DNA of 39,842 nt, taken from positions 1 through 39,842 of the forward strand of contig CAXTHM010000034.1 in NCBI GenBank assembly GCA_964244115.1. The letters are read 5' to 3'. The notes under the pieces were generated by a model. It worked only from the letters and a program-made list of their open reading frames with translations. It made no database searches and was not told the origin of the DNA. This document shows positions 31,629-39,842 of this stretch, in pieces; the first letter of the stretch is position 1; each line of letters starts with the position of its first letter. The translations under genes were made by a program, and so were the position numbers. This DNA comes from CADCWK01 sp964244115 (GTDB lineage Bacteria; Chloroflexota; Chloroflexia; Thermomicrobiales; UBA6265).

Positions 31629-32534
31629 CTAGCGTCCGCGTCGCCGGGTGTCGGCCCAGTCGCGGACTCCGTCGCCGATCAGGTTGAAGCTCAGGACGGC
31701 CAGCCCGATCGCCGCGCCGGGGAAGATCACGACCGGTGGGTTGTCGCTCATGAAGTCGCGACCGTCCGAGAGCATCCGCCCGAGGGAGGGGGTCGGCGGC
31801 TCGATCCCCAGCCCGAGGAACGACAGGGCGGCCTCGATCAGGATGGCGAAGCCGAGCATGAGCGAGACCTGGACGAGGATCGCCCCGAGGCAGTTCGGCA
31901 GGATGTGCCGGAACATGATCCGGATCGGGCCGGCTCCGCGCGCCCGTGCCCCTTCGATGAAGAGCTCCTGCTTGACGCCGAGGCTCGAACCGCGCACGAC
32001 GCGGGCGATGTACGGCACGTAGATCGTCCCGATCGCGAGCATGAGGACCCCGATGCCCGAGCCGAAGACCGAGATCAGGGCGATCGCGAGCAGGATCGTC
32101 GGGAAGGCGAAGAAGACGTCCATGACCCGCATGATCACGTTGTCGGTCCAGCCGCCGGCGTACCCGGCCAGCAACCCGAGGGGAACCCCGACGACCAGCG
32201 ACGCGGCCGTCGCGGTGATCGCGATCAGGAGCGAGGTCCGGTAGGCGTACAGGACGCGGCTGAACACGTCGCGACCCAGGTTGTCGGTCCCGAACGGGTG
32301 CGGCGCGCTCATGCCGACGAGGACGTCGTCGGAGTTGATGGCGTTGGGGTCGTGAGGCGAGAGGAGCGGGGCGGCCAGGGCGAGCAGGATCAGGAGCAGG
32401 ATGATGGCGCCGCCCAGCGACAGGGCCGGGTAGCGGCGTAGCGCGTTCAGGCGTCCGGTCCGGCGGGGCGGCTCGGCCGTCGCGGCGATGGCCGTGCTGG
32501 GCGGGATGCCGCCCGTCGCGATCTCGCTACTCAT
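31629..32534 (-). CDS. ABC transporter permease, DppC/OppC type
   Basis: This 301-residue inner-membrane subunit has an N-terminal helix ALSLGGAIILLLILLALAAPLLSPHDP, then HPFGTDNLGRDVFSRVLYAYRTSLLIA, the well-known start of the DppC core, and the EAA loop EGARARGAGPIRIMFRHILPN for contact with the ATPase. It ends GIGLAVLSFNLIGDGVRDWADTRRRG (shown approximately; FNLIGDGVRDWADTR is the family hallmark). The start overlaps the DppB-type stop by 8 bp, so the two are coupled. Confidence 0.94.
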   Translation of the reverse strand: MSSEIATGGIPPSTAIAATAEPPRRTGRLNALRRYPALSLGGAIILLLILLALAAPLLSPHDPNAINSDDVLVGMSAPHPFGTDNLGRDVFSRVLYAYRTSLLIAITATAASLVVGVPLGLLAGYAGGWTDNVIMRVMDVFFAFPTILLAIALISVFGSGIGVLMLAIGTIYVPYIARVVRGSSLGVKQELFIEGARARGAGPIRIMFRHILPNCLGAILVQVSLMLGFAILIEAALSFLGLGIEPPTPSLGRMLSDGRDFMSDNPPVVIFPGAAIGLAVLSFNLIGDGVRDWADTRRRGR

Positions 32535-33477
32535 ATCGGATCCGGGGATTCAGGACGGCGTAGAGCAGGTCGGTCAGCAGGTTCACCAGCATGAACAGCA
32601 CGCCGATGATCAGGATGCCGCCCTGGACGATCGGGTACGACCGCGTGTTGACGGCGTTGAGGGTCATCCGACCGATCCCCGGCAGACTGAAGATCGACTC
32701 GACGATCACGGCGCCGCCCAGCAGGAAGCCGAACTGGAGCCCGAGGACGGTCACGATCGGGATCGAAGCGTTCCGCAGCGCGTGCTTGGCGATCACGAGG
32801 TTCTCGCTGATCCCCTTGGCCCGGGCGAATTTGACGTAATCCTGGCCGAGGACCTCCAGCATCGCGGCCCGCGTCGTCCGGAGGAGGACGCTCGCCATCG
32901 AGATCGACAACGTCAGCGCGGGCAGGATCATGTAGCGCAAGTTGTCGATCACGCCGTCGGAGAGCGGCCGGTAGCCCGAGGGCGGCAGCCAGTCCAGCTT
33001 CAGCGAGACCAGCAGGACCAGCAGGACGCCGAGCCCGAAATCGGGCAGGGAGATCCCCAGCAGCGAGATGCTCGTCCCGGCGACGTCGGCCACCCCGCGG
33101 CGGCGGACGGCACCGAGGATCCCGAGCGGGACGGCGATGACCACCGAGATGATCGTCGCCAGCACCGTGAGTTCCAGCGTCACCGGGAGCCGCGACAGGA
33201 GCATCCCGGTGAGGGGCTCGTGCGAGCGGTAATCGGTTCCCAGGTCGCCGTGGAGGACATTGCCCGCCCAGCTCAGGTACTGGCGCCAGAGCGGGTCGTC
33301 CAGCCCGAGTTGCCGGTGCAGCGTGGCGACGTTCTCGGGGGTCGCCGTCAGGCCGAGCATCACCCGGGCCGGGTCACCGGGCACGAGGTGGATCAGGCTG
33401 AAGACGAGCAGGGACATCCCGATCAGGACCGGAATGGTGATCAGCAACCGCTTGACGACGAAGACCAGGATGCCCAC
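32527..33477 (-). CDS. ABC transporter permease, DppB/OppB type
   Basis: This 316-residue inner-membrane subunit begins MGILVFVVKRLLITIPVLIGMSLLVFSLIHLVPGDPA, the typical DppB start with its first membrane helix. The EAA loop reads KFARAKGISENLVIAKHALRNASIPIV. The C-terminal IVESIFSLPGIGRMTLNAVNTRSYPIVQG and NLLTDLLYAVLNPRIRYE are family hallmarks. It precedes the DppC-type gene with an overlap. A hairpin lies between it and the binding protein gene upstream. Confidence 0.94.
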   Translation of the reverse strand: MGILVFVVKRLLITIPVLIGMSLLVFSLIHLVPGDPARVMLGLTATPENVATLHRQLGLDDPLWRQYLSWAGNVLHGDLGTDYRSHEPLTGMLLSRLPVTLELTVLATIISVVIAVPLGILGAVRRRGVADVAGTSISLLGISLPDFGLGVLLVLLVSLKLDWLPPSGYRPLSDGVIDNLRYMILPALTLSISMASVLLRTTRAAMLEVLGQDYVKFARAKGISENLVIAKHALRNASIPIVTVLGLQFGFLLGGAVIVESIFSLPGIGRMTLNAVNTRSYPIVQGGILIIGVLFMLVNLLTDLLYAVLNPRIRYE

Positions 33478-33498
33478 TGCCCCTCCGAGCCGCTTCCA

Positions 33499-33530
33499 GT
33501 GGGTCGGCCCGACCCGTCAGGCCGACCCAC
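33499..33530 (-). terminator. Intercistronic hairpin between binding protein and permease genes
   Basis: An 11-bp perfect stem (GTGGGTCGGCC, arms 33499-33509 and 33520-33530) with a 10-nt loop lies between the binding-protein stop and the DppB-type start. Such stems often protect the upstream mRNA or stop part of the transcripts, raising binding protein over permease. No T-tract is present. Confidence 0.55.
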
Positions 33531-33547
33531 CGCCGACTGGCCCGCCC

Positions 33548-35188
33548 CTACGGCTTGATCCAGACATCCTCGAAGCGCAGTTCCATCGACGGCAGGATCT
33601 GGGTGCCCATGACGTTCTTCGCCGTCGCGTAGTTGAGCAGTTCGTAGTGGACGAATGTCAGCGGGACCTCCTCGTTGAGGAGGGTCCGAGCCTGCTGGTA
33701 GATCGCCTTGCGGGCCTCGAACTCCGTCTCCGACCGGCCCGACTCGGCGTACTCGTCCATCTGCGGGTTGCTGTAGCCGGCGTAGTTGCCGGGCGAGGTC
33801 GAGAGCAGGATCTGGTGATAGAAGTCGTCCGGGTCCAGCATGCTGCTGGAGTAGGCCGAGGTGATCTGGTAGTTCTTCGCGAAGAGGTTCTGACCCCAGA
33901 CGGTGACTTCCTGCTGCTCGATCTGGAGGTCGATCCCGATCTTGGACAGGTTGTCCTTCAGGATCTCGCCCGTCCGGAGCAGTTCGGGGTACTGGGGCAG
34001 GCCGAGATACGTGATCGGCGTGCTGGTATCGAAGCCGGATTCGGCCAGCAGTTGGGTCGCTTTCTCGATATCGGGCGCGGTGTCGAAGGCCGTCGAGCCC
34101 GAGTGCCAGGCACTCCCGGTCGCCACCTCCTCGTTGGCCACTTCACCGACGTTCGAGTACGCCAGCTGCAGGATCGCCTTGCGGTCGGTGGCCCAGGCGA
34201 TCGCCTGCCGGAGCTTGACGTTGTCGAAGGGCGGCTGGCTGGAGTTCATGACGAGGAAGTCCGGCAGGCCGGCCGTCGCGGCCGTGTAGTAGTTGTACTC
34301 GTCGCCGCTGCTGACCTCGGACACCTTCTGGAGGGGGATCGCGTCGACCCAGTTGACCTCTCCGCTCTGCAGCGCGGCCATGCGGGTGTCATCGACCGGC
34401 AGACCCCGGAAGGTGATCTCGTCGAGGTACGGCTGGCCCGGCTTGAAGTACTGGTCCCAGCGGGCGACGGTGAGATGGTCGTCCGTAACCCACTCGACGA
34501 ACCTGAACGGGCCGGTCCCGACCGGGTTGCGGGCGGGATCGGCCGCCTCGACGGCCTTCTGGTTGACGATCTGCCCGGCGCCGGCGAGGTGGGAGAGGAA
34601 CGGCCCGAACGCCTCCGACAGGGTGAACTGGACGTGGTAGGCGTCGACCGCCGTGACCGACGCGACCGGCGCGAACAGCGTCGCCGCGGGCGATGCCGTC
34701 GCCGGGTCGTTGATGCGCTGGAACGTGTAGACCACGTCGGCGGAGGTGAACGGTTCGCCATTGTGGAAGACCGCGTTCTGGACCAGTTCGAAGACCCATT
34801 CGGTCGGGCTCGGGTTGGTCCACGAGGCCGCCAGCGCCGGGATGAAGTTCAGGTCGGCGTCGACGTTGATCAGCTTGCTGTAGATGTTGTCGTAGATCTG
34901 GAGCGACGAATAGATCGTCGCCTTGTGCGGGTCGAGCGTATCCGGCTGACCGGTGATCCCCGCGACGAGTGAGCCGCCGGCGACCGGGGTCTCACCCTGG
35001 GCCAGCCGGCGCTCGGGCACAGCCGCGGACGGCCCCTCCGCCGAAGCGGTCAGCGGACGGGACTGGTTCGCCAGGGCCAGCCCCGCCGCACCCGCCATCG
35101 CGGTGCGCATGAGGTCGCGCCGGGAGACGGCCCGGGCCAGCCGGTGCGTGTGCCGGATGATCTGATTGTCGATCGGGCTGTCGGACAT
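33548..35188 (-). CDS. Peptide-type ABC transporter substrate-binding protein (SBP family 5)
   Basis: This 546-residue exported binding protein has an N-terminal VSRRDLMRTAMAGAAGLALA, a twin-arginine-type signal, followed by a low-complexity linker. The mature part shows SBP_bac_5 features: LVAGITGQPDTLDPHKATIYSSLQIYDNIYSKL, ALAASWTNPSPTEWVFELVQNAVFHNGEPFTSADVVYTFQRI, NPVGTGPFRFVEW and KLRQAIAWATDRKAIL. Family members bind peptides, nickel or small polar compounds and hand them to the DppB/C permeases, whose genes follow. The ligand is unknown. Confidence 0.94.
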   Translation of the reverse strand: MSDSPIDNQIIRHTHRLARAVSRRDLMRTAMAGAAGLALANQSRPLTASAEGPSAAVPERRLAQGETPVAGGSLVAGITGQPDTLDPHKATIYSSLQIYDNIYSKLINVDADLNFIPALAASWTNPSPTEWVFELVQNAVFHNGEPFTSADVVYTFQRINDPATASPAATLFAPVASVTAVDAYHVQFTLSEAFGPFLSHLAGAGQIVNQKAVEAADPARNPVGTGPFRFVEWVTDDHLTVARWDQYFKPGQPYLDEITFRGLPVDDTRMAALQSGEVNWVDAIPLQKVSEVSSGDEYNYYTAATAGLPDFLVMNSSQPPFDNVKLRQAIAWATDRKAILQLAYSNVGEVANEEVATGSAWHSGSTAFDTAPDIEKATQLLAESGFDTSTPITYLGLPQYPELLRTGEILKDNLSKIGIDLQIEQQEVTVWGQNLFAKNYQITSAYSSSMLDPDDFYHQILLSTSPGNYAGYSNPQMDEYAESGRSETEFEARKAIYQQARTLLNEEVPLTFVHYELLNYATAKNVMGTQILPSMELRFEDVWIKP

Positions 35189-35270
35189 GGGAACCTCCTC
35201 GGTGGTCGGTGCGATCAGGTCGGGTATCGACGACGGGGGTTGGATCGGGGCGAGGGGAGCAGTTGTCCCG

Positions 35271-36071
35271 TCATGCCTGTTGCTCGCGGAAGCGGTCGGC
35301 GATCTCGTGCATCTGGACGAAGCGGACCCCGTCCCGGCTCTGCATGTACCGGACGAACCGGTCCAGGAGACGCATCCGGTGGTGGCGGCCGATGATCTGG
35401 GGATGCAGCGTCAGGACGAAGATGCCGTTCTCGGCGTAGGCGCCATCGAAGTCGCCCCGCCAGATCTCCTCGACCTTGGACGGTGCACTGAGACCGATGA
35501 TGCCGGCGCTCGGCACGAACATGAAATGGGCGGAGTCGGTCAGTTCCCAGGCCGACGGCACCTCGACGAGGTCGGTCCGACGATCGCCGACCTCGACCCA
35601 GTACGGGGTGTCGCGCGCCAGCATGCTGGAGTCGTAGCGGAACCCGTATTCCTCGAGCAGTGGGAGGGTGGCCTTCGAGAGTTCCCAGGACGGGGAGCGA
35701 TACCCGGTCGGGGTGACGCCATGCCGGGCCAGTGCCTCCAGCCCGCGCTCCATGATGGCGCGCTCCTCGTCCGGCTCCAGCAGGTGAGGGGGTTCGTGGA
35801 GGTAGCCGTGGTGACCGACCTCGTGGCCGGCCGCGACGATGGTCCGAACGACCTCCGGATGGCGATCGGCGGTATCGCCCGGAATGAAGAACGTGGCGGG
35901 GAGGTCGTACGTCCGGAGCAGCTTCAGGATGCGTGGCACGCCCTCGAAGGCGCCGTAGGCTCCCCGGGACAGCGCCGATGGGGTGTCGAGCTTGAACGAG
36001 CCGAGCCAGACGGACTCGGCGTCGAAATCGAAGGTGAGCGCCACGGTGCAGGGTGCCGCATCACGCCACAT
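35271..36071 (-). CDS. NodB-type polysaccharide/peptidoglycan deacetylase-like hydrolase (copy 2)
   Basis: This 266-residue protein starts at the ATG at 36071, with AAGGGA upstream. The frame extends to 36212, but the extra part lacks likeness to the copy at 26251-27090. Motifs are the same as in that copy: ALTFDFDAESVW, GHEVGHHGYLHE, GYRSPSWELS and LTLHPQIIGR. The two proteins share most positions through their whole length (by eye). It is the first gene of the leftward transport set, 50 bp from a good promoter. Confidence 0.86.
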   Translation of the reverse strand: MWRDAAPCTVALTFDFDAESVWLGSFKLDTPSALSRGAYGAFEGVPRILKLLRTYDLPATFFIPGDTADRHPEVVRTIVAAGHEVGHHGYLHEPPHLLEPDEERAIMERGLEALARHGVTPTGYRSPSWELSKATLPLLEEYGFRYDSSMLARDTPYWVEVGDRRTDLVEVPSAWELTDSAHFMFVPSAGIIGLSAPSKVEEIWRGDFDGAYAENGIFVLTLHPQIIGRHHRMRLLDRFVRYMQSRDGVRFVQMHEIADRFREQQA

Positions 36072-36120
36072 ACGCGTCCCTTCATGAGCCGGTCGGATTG
36101 CACTCCCGTGAGATGAGGGC

Positions 36121-36149
36121 AGGCTATCAGCAGGTGCGAATAACGTCAA
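36121..36149 (-). promoter_or_regulatory. Candidate promoter of the leftward transport operon
   Basis: On the minus strand TTGACG (36149-36144) is followed after 17 bp by TAGCCT (36126-36121), about 50 bp upstream of the deacetylase start. The -35 is near consensus and the -10 is weak. Confidence 0.4.
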
Positions 36150-36555
36150 CTGCCCGCTCTGGACAAACACGATCCGTACATATGATGCGGATACCGGACG
36201 AATATCGTGCAAACGGGGTTGAAGCGGGGCGCTATTCGTCTACCGATGAACCACGACGTTCGTCCTCGGGATGACCGCTGACTGGCAGATTCATCAAGTC
36301 GAGCGACCCGGCTTTGGGTCCAGTCGCCAAACGCGGTCGGTCCGACGCGTCAGGACCACCCGTTGCCAGTGCTGCCCCCGAGGTTTTCGGCCAGATGGCA
36401 CAGGGAACACGCATCGGAGTTGTCTGAAGTGTCTGTATCAAATCGAAAGCCGACAGGGTTAGCCTAGAGGCTGTCCCCGGGAGTTCGCATGATACAGAGG
36501 CTCGGCAGTGGGCCGGAAGCCCACCGCCCTCGTGCCGACAGCGCCGGTTATGTAG
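36150..36555. other. Divergent intergenic region
   Basis: This is the untranslated stretch between the leftward transport operon and the rightward GntR operon. Short frames here have no family likeness. It should hold control sites for both, and its right end leads into the palindromic operator. Confidence 0.5.
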
Positions 36556-36596
36556 CGCATATCACATGTTGATCACTGGTCGACCAGTGATATGCG
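36556..36596. promoter_or_regulatory. Palindromic candidate operator of the GntR/FCD regulator
   Basis: A perfect 20-bp palindrome at 36572-36591 (half ATCACTGGTC) contains TGGTCGACCA, the form TGGTC-n-ACCA-like sites take in FadR/FCD-subfamily GntR operators. An overlapping 10-bp inverted repeat pairs CGCATATCAC (36556-36565) with GTGATATGCG (36587-36596), so the left half-site is present twice. It lies 62-81 bp before the likely start of the GntR gene. Confidence 0.7.
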
Positions 36597-36653
36597 AAGG
36601 CGGTGTCGTCGCGATGACAGCCCATGGATCGGTGCCAACCGGGGGAGCGTCCA

Positions 36654-37322
36654 TTGGAACGTCTGCAGATCGTCCCGGACACGGAGCGTGCCTCGACGTC
36701 CGCCAGTCAGGTGGTCTTCGAGCAGCTGAAGCGGATGATCGTGACGCTCGAGTTCCTGCCCGGTGCCCCGCTGAGTGAGGTCGGGCTCATAGCACGGCTG
36801 GCGGTTGGCCGGACGCCGCTGCGGGAGGCGCTGCGGCGTCTGGCCGACGAGGGGTTCGTCACGATCTACCCGCGCCGGGGGATCGTCGTCCGGCAACTCG
36901 GGCTGGCGGACGCCCAGCACGTCTTCGAGAGCCGGGCGGTCATCGAACCGGCCAACGCGCGGTCGGCCGCCAACGCGATCGACGCCCAGCGGAAAGCCGC
37001 GCTGGAGTCCATCGCGGCGGCCGTCGACGTCGCCGAGCGGGCCGGCGACCTGGAGGCGTTCATGGAGCGCGACATGAACCTCCATCTCACGATCGCGCGG
37101 GTCGGCGGCAACCACCTCCTGACCGGGTTCACCGAGCGGCTGCTGTCGTTCAATGCCTGGTTGTGGTTCACCCATCTCAAGCGCTACGGCATGACGACCT
37201 CGGACCTCGCCCCGCACCGGGAGATCGTCGCGGCGATCGTCGCCGGCGACGCCGACTCCGCCGAATCGGCCATGCGGCGACACGTCGCGATCGCCCGTGA
37301 GCGCATGCGCCTCGCCCTCTAG
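36654..37322 (+). CDS. GntR-family regulator, FCD subfamily
   Basis: This 222-residue protein starts from a TTG at 36654 preceded by GGGGGAG at 6 nt. An ATG at 36624 in the same frame has no clear ribosome site. The N-terminal winged helix reads VVFEQLKRMIVTLEFLPGAPLSE..LIARLAVGRTPLREALRRLADEGFVTIYPRRGIVVRQL, the GntR hallmark. The FCD ligand domain has FESRAVIEPANARSAA, FMERDMNLHLTIARVGGNHLL and APHREIVAAIVAGDADSAESAMRRHV, with the metal/ligand His positions typical of FCD. It probably represses itself and the amidohydrolase and binding-protein genes that follow, releasing DNA on binding an organic acid or similar ligand. Confidence 0.93.
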   Translation: MERLQIVPDTERASTSASQVVFEQLKRMIVTLEFLPGAPLSEVGLIARLAVGRTPLREALRRLADEGFVTIYPRRGIVVRQLGLADAQHVFESRAVIEPANARSAANAIDAQRKAALESIAAAVDVAERAGDLEAFMERDMNLHLTIARVGGNHLLTGFTERLLSFNAWLWFTHLKRYGMTTSDLAPHREIVAAIVAGDADSAESAMRRHVAIARERMRLAL

Positions 37323-37346
37323 GCTCGCACTCCAGGAAGGACTCAC

Positions 37347-38558
37347 ATGACCTCGTCCGCCATGCCGATCGACCTCGCCGACATCCCCGCGCTCGACCAT
37401 CATTGCCACCCGTTCGGCGCCGACTCGGTCGACCTGACCGCCGCTCTGCTCCGCAACAGCATCTCGGTCTCGCTTCGCGGCGACACATCGGTGCTCAACG
37501 AGTCGATGATGCTGAGCCGGGTGACGGTCACGGAACTGGGCGCCCTGCTCGGCTGCGAACCGACCTTCGATGCGGTCGTCGCGGCTCGCAACCAGGCCGC
37601 CATCACGGATTACCGCTCGTACATCCAGACGCTCTACACCGCCCAGAACATCAGCGGGCTGCTCTTCGACCCCGGCTTCCCGGCCGAGCCCGTCCACCGC
37701 GGCGACGACTTCGCCGACCTGATCCCGGTCCCGGTCTGGGAGGGCTACCGGATCGAGCGCTTCTTCCCCTACGAGGGCTCGTTCCATGGGGCAGCGGGCG
37801 ATGCGCCCACCCGCTCCTTCGGCGAGACGATCGAGGCGTTCGAAGCGGCGCTGGACATCGAGGCCGCCCGGCCCGGTTTCGCGTTCTTCAAGTCGATCAT
37901 GGCCTACCGGACCGGCCTGGCGATCCGGCCGACGACCTTCGCCGAAGCCGAGACCGCCTGGGATGCGCACCGCGCCTACGGCGAGCCGACGGAGAAGGTC
38001 GTCCGGGACTATCTCATCCACGTCACCTGTGCGAAGGCCCGGCAGTACGACGTGCCGCTCCAGCTCCACACAGGCCATACCTCCCACAACAACCCCTGGC
38101 CGAACGTCAACCCGATCCTGCTGACGCCCTTCCTCAACCAGCCCGACATCCTCGAGACGAAGATCGCGCTGCTTCACTGCGGCTATCCCTACTCCACGGA
38201 GGCGGGCTACCTGACCTCGATCTACCCGCTGGTCTGGTGCGACCTCTCGCTGATGATCCCGTGGGCATCCGTCGGGATCGCCGCCCGGATCGAGCAGGTC
38301 TTCGAAGCCGCTCCGACCGCCAAAGTGCTCTATGGCTCCGATGCGATCAACATCCCGGAGCTGAACTGGCTGGGCGCGCTGGTCGGTCGGCGCGGGCTGA
38401 GCCAGGCACTGGCCAGGATCTCGGCGGCTGGCTACTTCCCGCTCGGGGAGGCTCAGGAGATCGCCGCCGACGTCCTCCATCGCAACGTCGAGTCCCTCTA
38501 CGGTCTGGCCAGTCGTGCGCCGGTCCCCGGCGTCACCGCGGCGACGCACGCGCAGTAG
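37347..38558 (+). CDS. Metal-dependent amidohydrolase (amidohydrolase-2/FluG-like)
   Basis: This 403-residue TIM-barrel hydrolase has a metal motif ALDHHCHPF near residue 19 (H-x-H). Further motifs are LQLHTGHTSHNNPWPNVNP, ALLHCGYPYSTEAGYL, LVWCDLSLMIPWAS and KVLYGSDAINIPE (final Asp ligand). This order matches the amidohydrolase-2 family, whose members include decarboxylases and the FluG-like N-terminal domain. The reaction is not predictable. AGGAAGG lies 5-10 nt before the ATG. It follows the GntR gene by 24 bp and precedes a binding protein, so it probably processes a compound taken up by that system. Confidence 0.88.
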   Translation: MTSSAMPIDLADIPALDHHCHPFGADSVDLTAALLRNSISVSLRGDTSVLNESMMLSRVTVTELGALLGCEPTFDAVVAARNQAAITDYRSYIQTLYTAQNISGLLFDPGFPAEPVHRGDDFADLIPVPVWEGYRIERFFPYEGSFHGAAGDAPTRSFGETIEAFEAALDIEAARPGFAFFKSIMAYRTGLAIRPTTFAEAETAWDAHRAYGEPTEKVVRDYLIHVTCAKARQYDVPLQLHTGHTSHNNPWPNVNPILLTPFLNQPDILETKIALLHCGYPYSTEAGYLTSIYPLVWCDLSLMIPWASVGIAARIEQVFEAAPTAKVLYGSDAINIPELNWLGALVGRRGLSQALARISAAGYFPLGEAQEIAADVLHRNVESLYGLASRAPVPGVTAATHAQ

Positions 38559-38647
38559 GGAGGGCAGCAGGTCACTGGTCACGTCCCGGTCATGAGTCGA
38601 ACCCGTTCGTCACGGTCCGTCGCTTTCACCTCCAAGGAGCTATCCAG

Positions 38648-39842
38648 ATGCAGAGCGAACTCTCCCTGATCAACGCCTTCCTCGACCGCACGATCGATCG
38701 GCGCGAGTTCCTGAGCCGGGCTGCCGTCATCGGTCTGGCGACGCCGTTGGTCGCGTCCATCATCGGGACCGCCAGCGCCAGCGGCGCTCTGGCCGCTCCC
38801 GGCCTGGCGCAGGCAACCCCGCCGACCCTGGGCACTCCCGGCGGCACCATGGTCTTCGGCGCCTGGCAGACCCCCGACACGATGGACCCGCAGAAGACCG
38901 GTCTCGCCGCGACCGGACGCATCCTGGCCAACGCCTTCGATCCCCTCGTCTGGCGCTTCCCGCAGGACGACACCTTCTACCCGGGCCTCGCGGAGAGCTG
39001 GGAGATCTCGCTCGACGGCCTCGAGTACACCTTCCACCTGCGGACCGACGTGACCTTCCACAACGGCGAGGTCTTCGACGCCAACGCTGTCAAGTTCACC
39101 TTCGACCGGCTCAACGACCCGGCCAACTCCACTCTGGAGAGCGTTCCGCGCGGATTCAACCGCGTCGACGTCATCGACCCGGCTACGGCCAAGGTCGTCT
39201 TCGACACGCCCTACGCTCCGTTCCTGACCCTGATCGGAGCCGGCAACTGGCGCGTCCTGGCGCCCGGCTACGCGGCGTCCAACCCGGAGGGGATGAGCCT
39301 GACGCCTCCGGGGACCGGACCGTTCATGATCACCGAGTACGTGCCGAACAGCTACGTGACGCTCAAGCGCAACGACGCCTACAACTGGGCGCCGAGCTCC
39401 TTCGGTCGGCAGGGACCGGCCCTCCTCGACGGGATCGACTGGCGGATCATCGCCGAGTCCGGCACCCGGTCGTCGACGCTCGAGAGCGGCGAGGTCGACC
39501 TGATCGAGGAGATCGTCCCGGCCCAGTACGAGTCGCTGAGCTCTAACTCCGCCCTGACCGTCTATCAGCAGGGCACGCTCGGCTGCCCGCGTTCAGTGCA
39601 GCTCAACTGCACCAAGGCGCCGACCGACGATGTGCTCGTCCGGCAGGCGATGAACTACGCCGTCGACAAGAGCATCATCACGGACGTCATCTTCCGCAAG
39701 ACGGTCAACGCGGCCTTCGGTCCCCTGGAAGCACTCACCCCCGGCTACAACCCGGCCGTCGAAAGCTACTACGCCTACAACGTCGAACAGGCCAACGCCC
39801 TGCTCGACCAGGCGGGCTGGGTCCGGGATGGCGATACCCGGA
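38648..39842 (+). CDS. Peptide-type ABC transporter substrate-binding protein, partial
   Basis: The ATG at 38648 has AAGGAG 8 nt upstream, and the frame is open to the window end, so 398 codons are seen. The N-terminus MQSELSLINAFLDRTIDRREFLSRAAVIGLATPLVASIIG is a twin-arginine-type signal (RREFLSRAA). The mature part has PGGTMVFGAWQTPDTMDPQKTG, LAESWEISLDGLEYTFHLRTDVTFHNGEVFDANAVKFTFDRL, PPGTGPFMITEY and VRQAMNYAVDKSII, all SBP family 5. It lies downstream of GntR and amidohydrolase genes and presumably starts another importer operon to the right. It is only distantly similar to the binding protein at 33548-35188. Confidence 0.94.
   Translation, partial: MQSELSLINAFLDRTIDRREFLSRAAVIGLATPLVASIIGTASASGALAAPGLAQATPPTLGTPGGTMVFGAWQTPDTMDPQKTGLAATGRILANAFDPLVWRFPQDDTFYPGLAESWEISLDGLEYTFHLRTDVTFHNGEVFDANAVKFTFDRLNDPANSTLESVPRGFNRVDVIDPATAKVVFDTPYAPFLTLIGAGNWRVLAPGYAASNPEGMSLTPPGTGPFMITEYVPNSYVTLKRNDAYNWAPSSFGRQGPALLDGIDWRIIAESGTRSSTLESGEVDLIEEIVPAQYESLSSNSALTVYQQGTLGCPRSVQLNCTKAPTDDVLVRQAMNYAVDKSIITDVIFRKTVNAAFGPLEALTPGYNPAVESYYAYNVEQANALLDQAGWVRDGDTR

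Noticed and set aside
36573..38582. Long minus-strand frame (669 codons) opposite the GntR and amidohydrolase genes
   Set aside because: It is antisense to two well-supported genes, rich in Arg/Gly/Asp repeats, and shows no family motif. It is a usual shadow in GC-rich DNA.
38568..38585. Second GntR operator downstream of the amidohydrolase (GTCACTGGTCACG)
   Set aside because: Only one half-site is matched, and the other half does not pair.

Overview
The window is about 40 kb of GC-rich bacterial DNA. Codon choice, the long antisense ORFs typical of such genomes, and the mix of oligopeptide-type ABC cassettes, NodB-type deacetylases and a type III CRISPR locus with a reverse transcriptase suggest a Chloroflexota bacterium, perhaps Thermomicrobia-like. 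That placement is inference, because no rRNA or marker gene is present.

Positions 1-16 kb hold a CRISPR-Cas locus next to the 3' end of a BREX-type brxL gene. The effector operon reads leftward from 9308 to 1520: cmr1, a cmr6-like RAMP, a Csx11-like cas10, cmr4, cmr5 and a Cas5-like RAMP. This is a subtype III-C-like (Cmr-family) set. cas6 reads rightward from 9650, and a stand-alone reverse transcriptase, cas1 and cas2 form an adaptation operon at 12144-14444. Three arrays (7, 14 and 17 repeats) lie after brxL, cas6 and cas2. Each is preceded by a leader of about 275 bp in which five short motifs sit at the same distances from the first repeat, to within 1 nt. Cas10 has HN in place of the HD motif and no visible GGDD, so target-RNA cutting by Cmr4 may be the main activity left. 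With the RT-Cas1-Cas2 module this suggests an RNA-centred immune system.

Positions 16-26 kb continue as a defence or accessory island. They contain a CorA-like two-helix membrane protein, a degenerate stretch with a possible pseudogene, a membrane protein with a PH-like tail, and a relic of a second cas2. A DUF262-HNH protein with a C-terminal HEPN-like motif follows, then a large protein combining alpha-CTD-like, sigma-region-4-like and HARE-like winged-helix segments. A diverged 78-bp repeat lies upstream of each of the last two genes.

Positions 26-40 kb are metabolic. A leftward set runs from about 36.1 to 26.25 kb: NodB-type deacetylase, peptide-type binding protein, two permeases, YtcJ-like amidohydrolase, ATPase subunits, Lrp/AsnC regulator and a second, similar deacetylase. 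A 10-N assembly gap at 29520-29529 joins halves of two different OppD-type ATPases, so the ATPase region as written is an artefact. Divergently, a GntR/FCD regulator with a perfect palindromic candidate operator, a metal-dependent amidohydrolase and a second binding protein, cut by the window end, read rightward.
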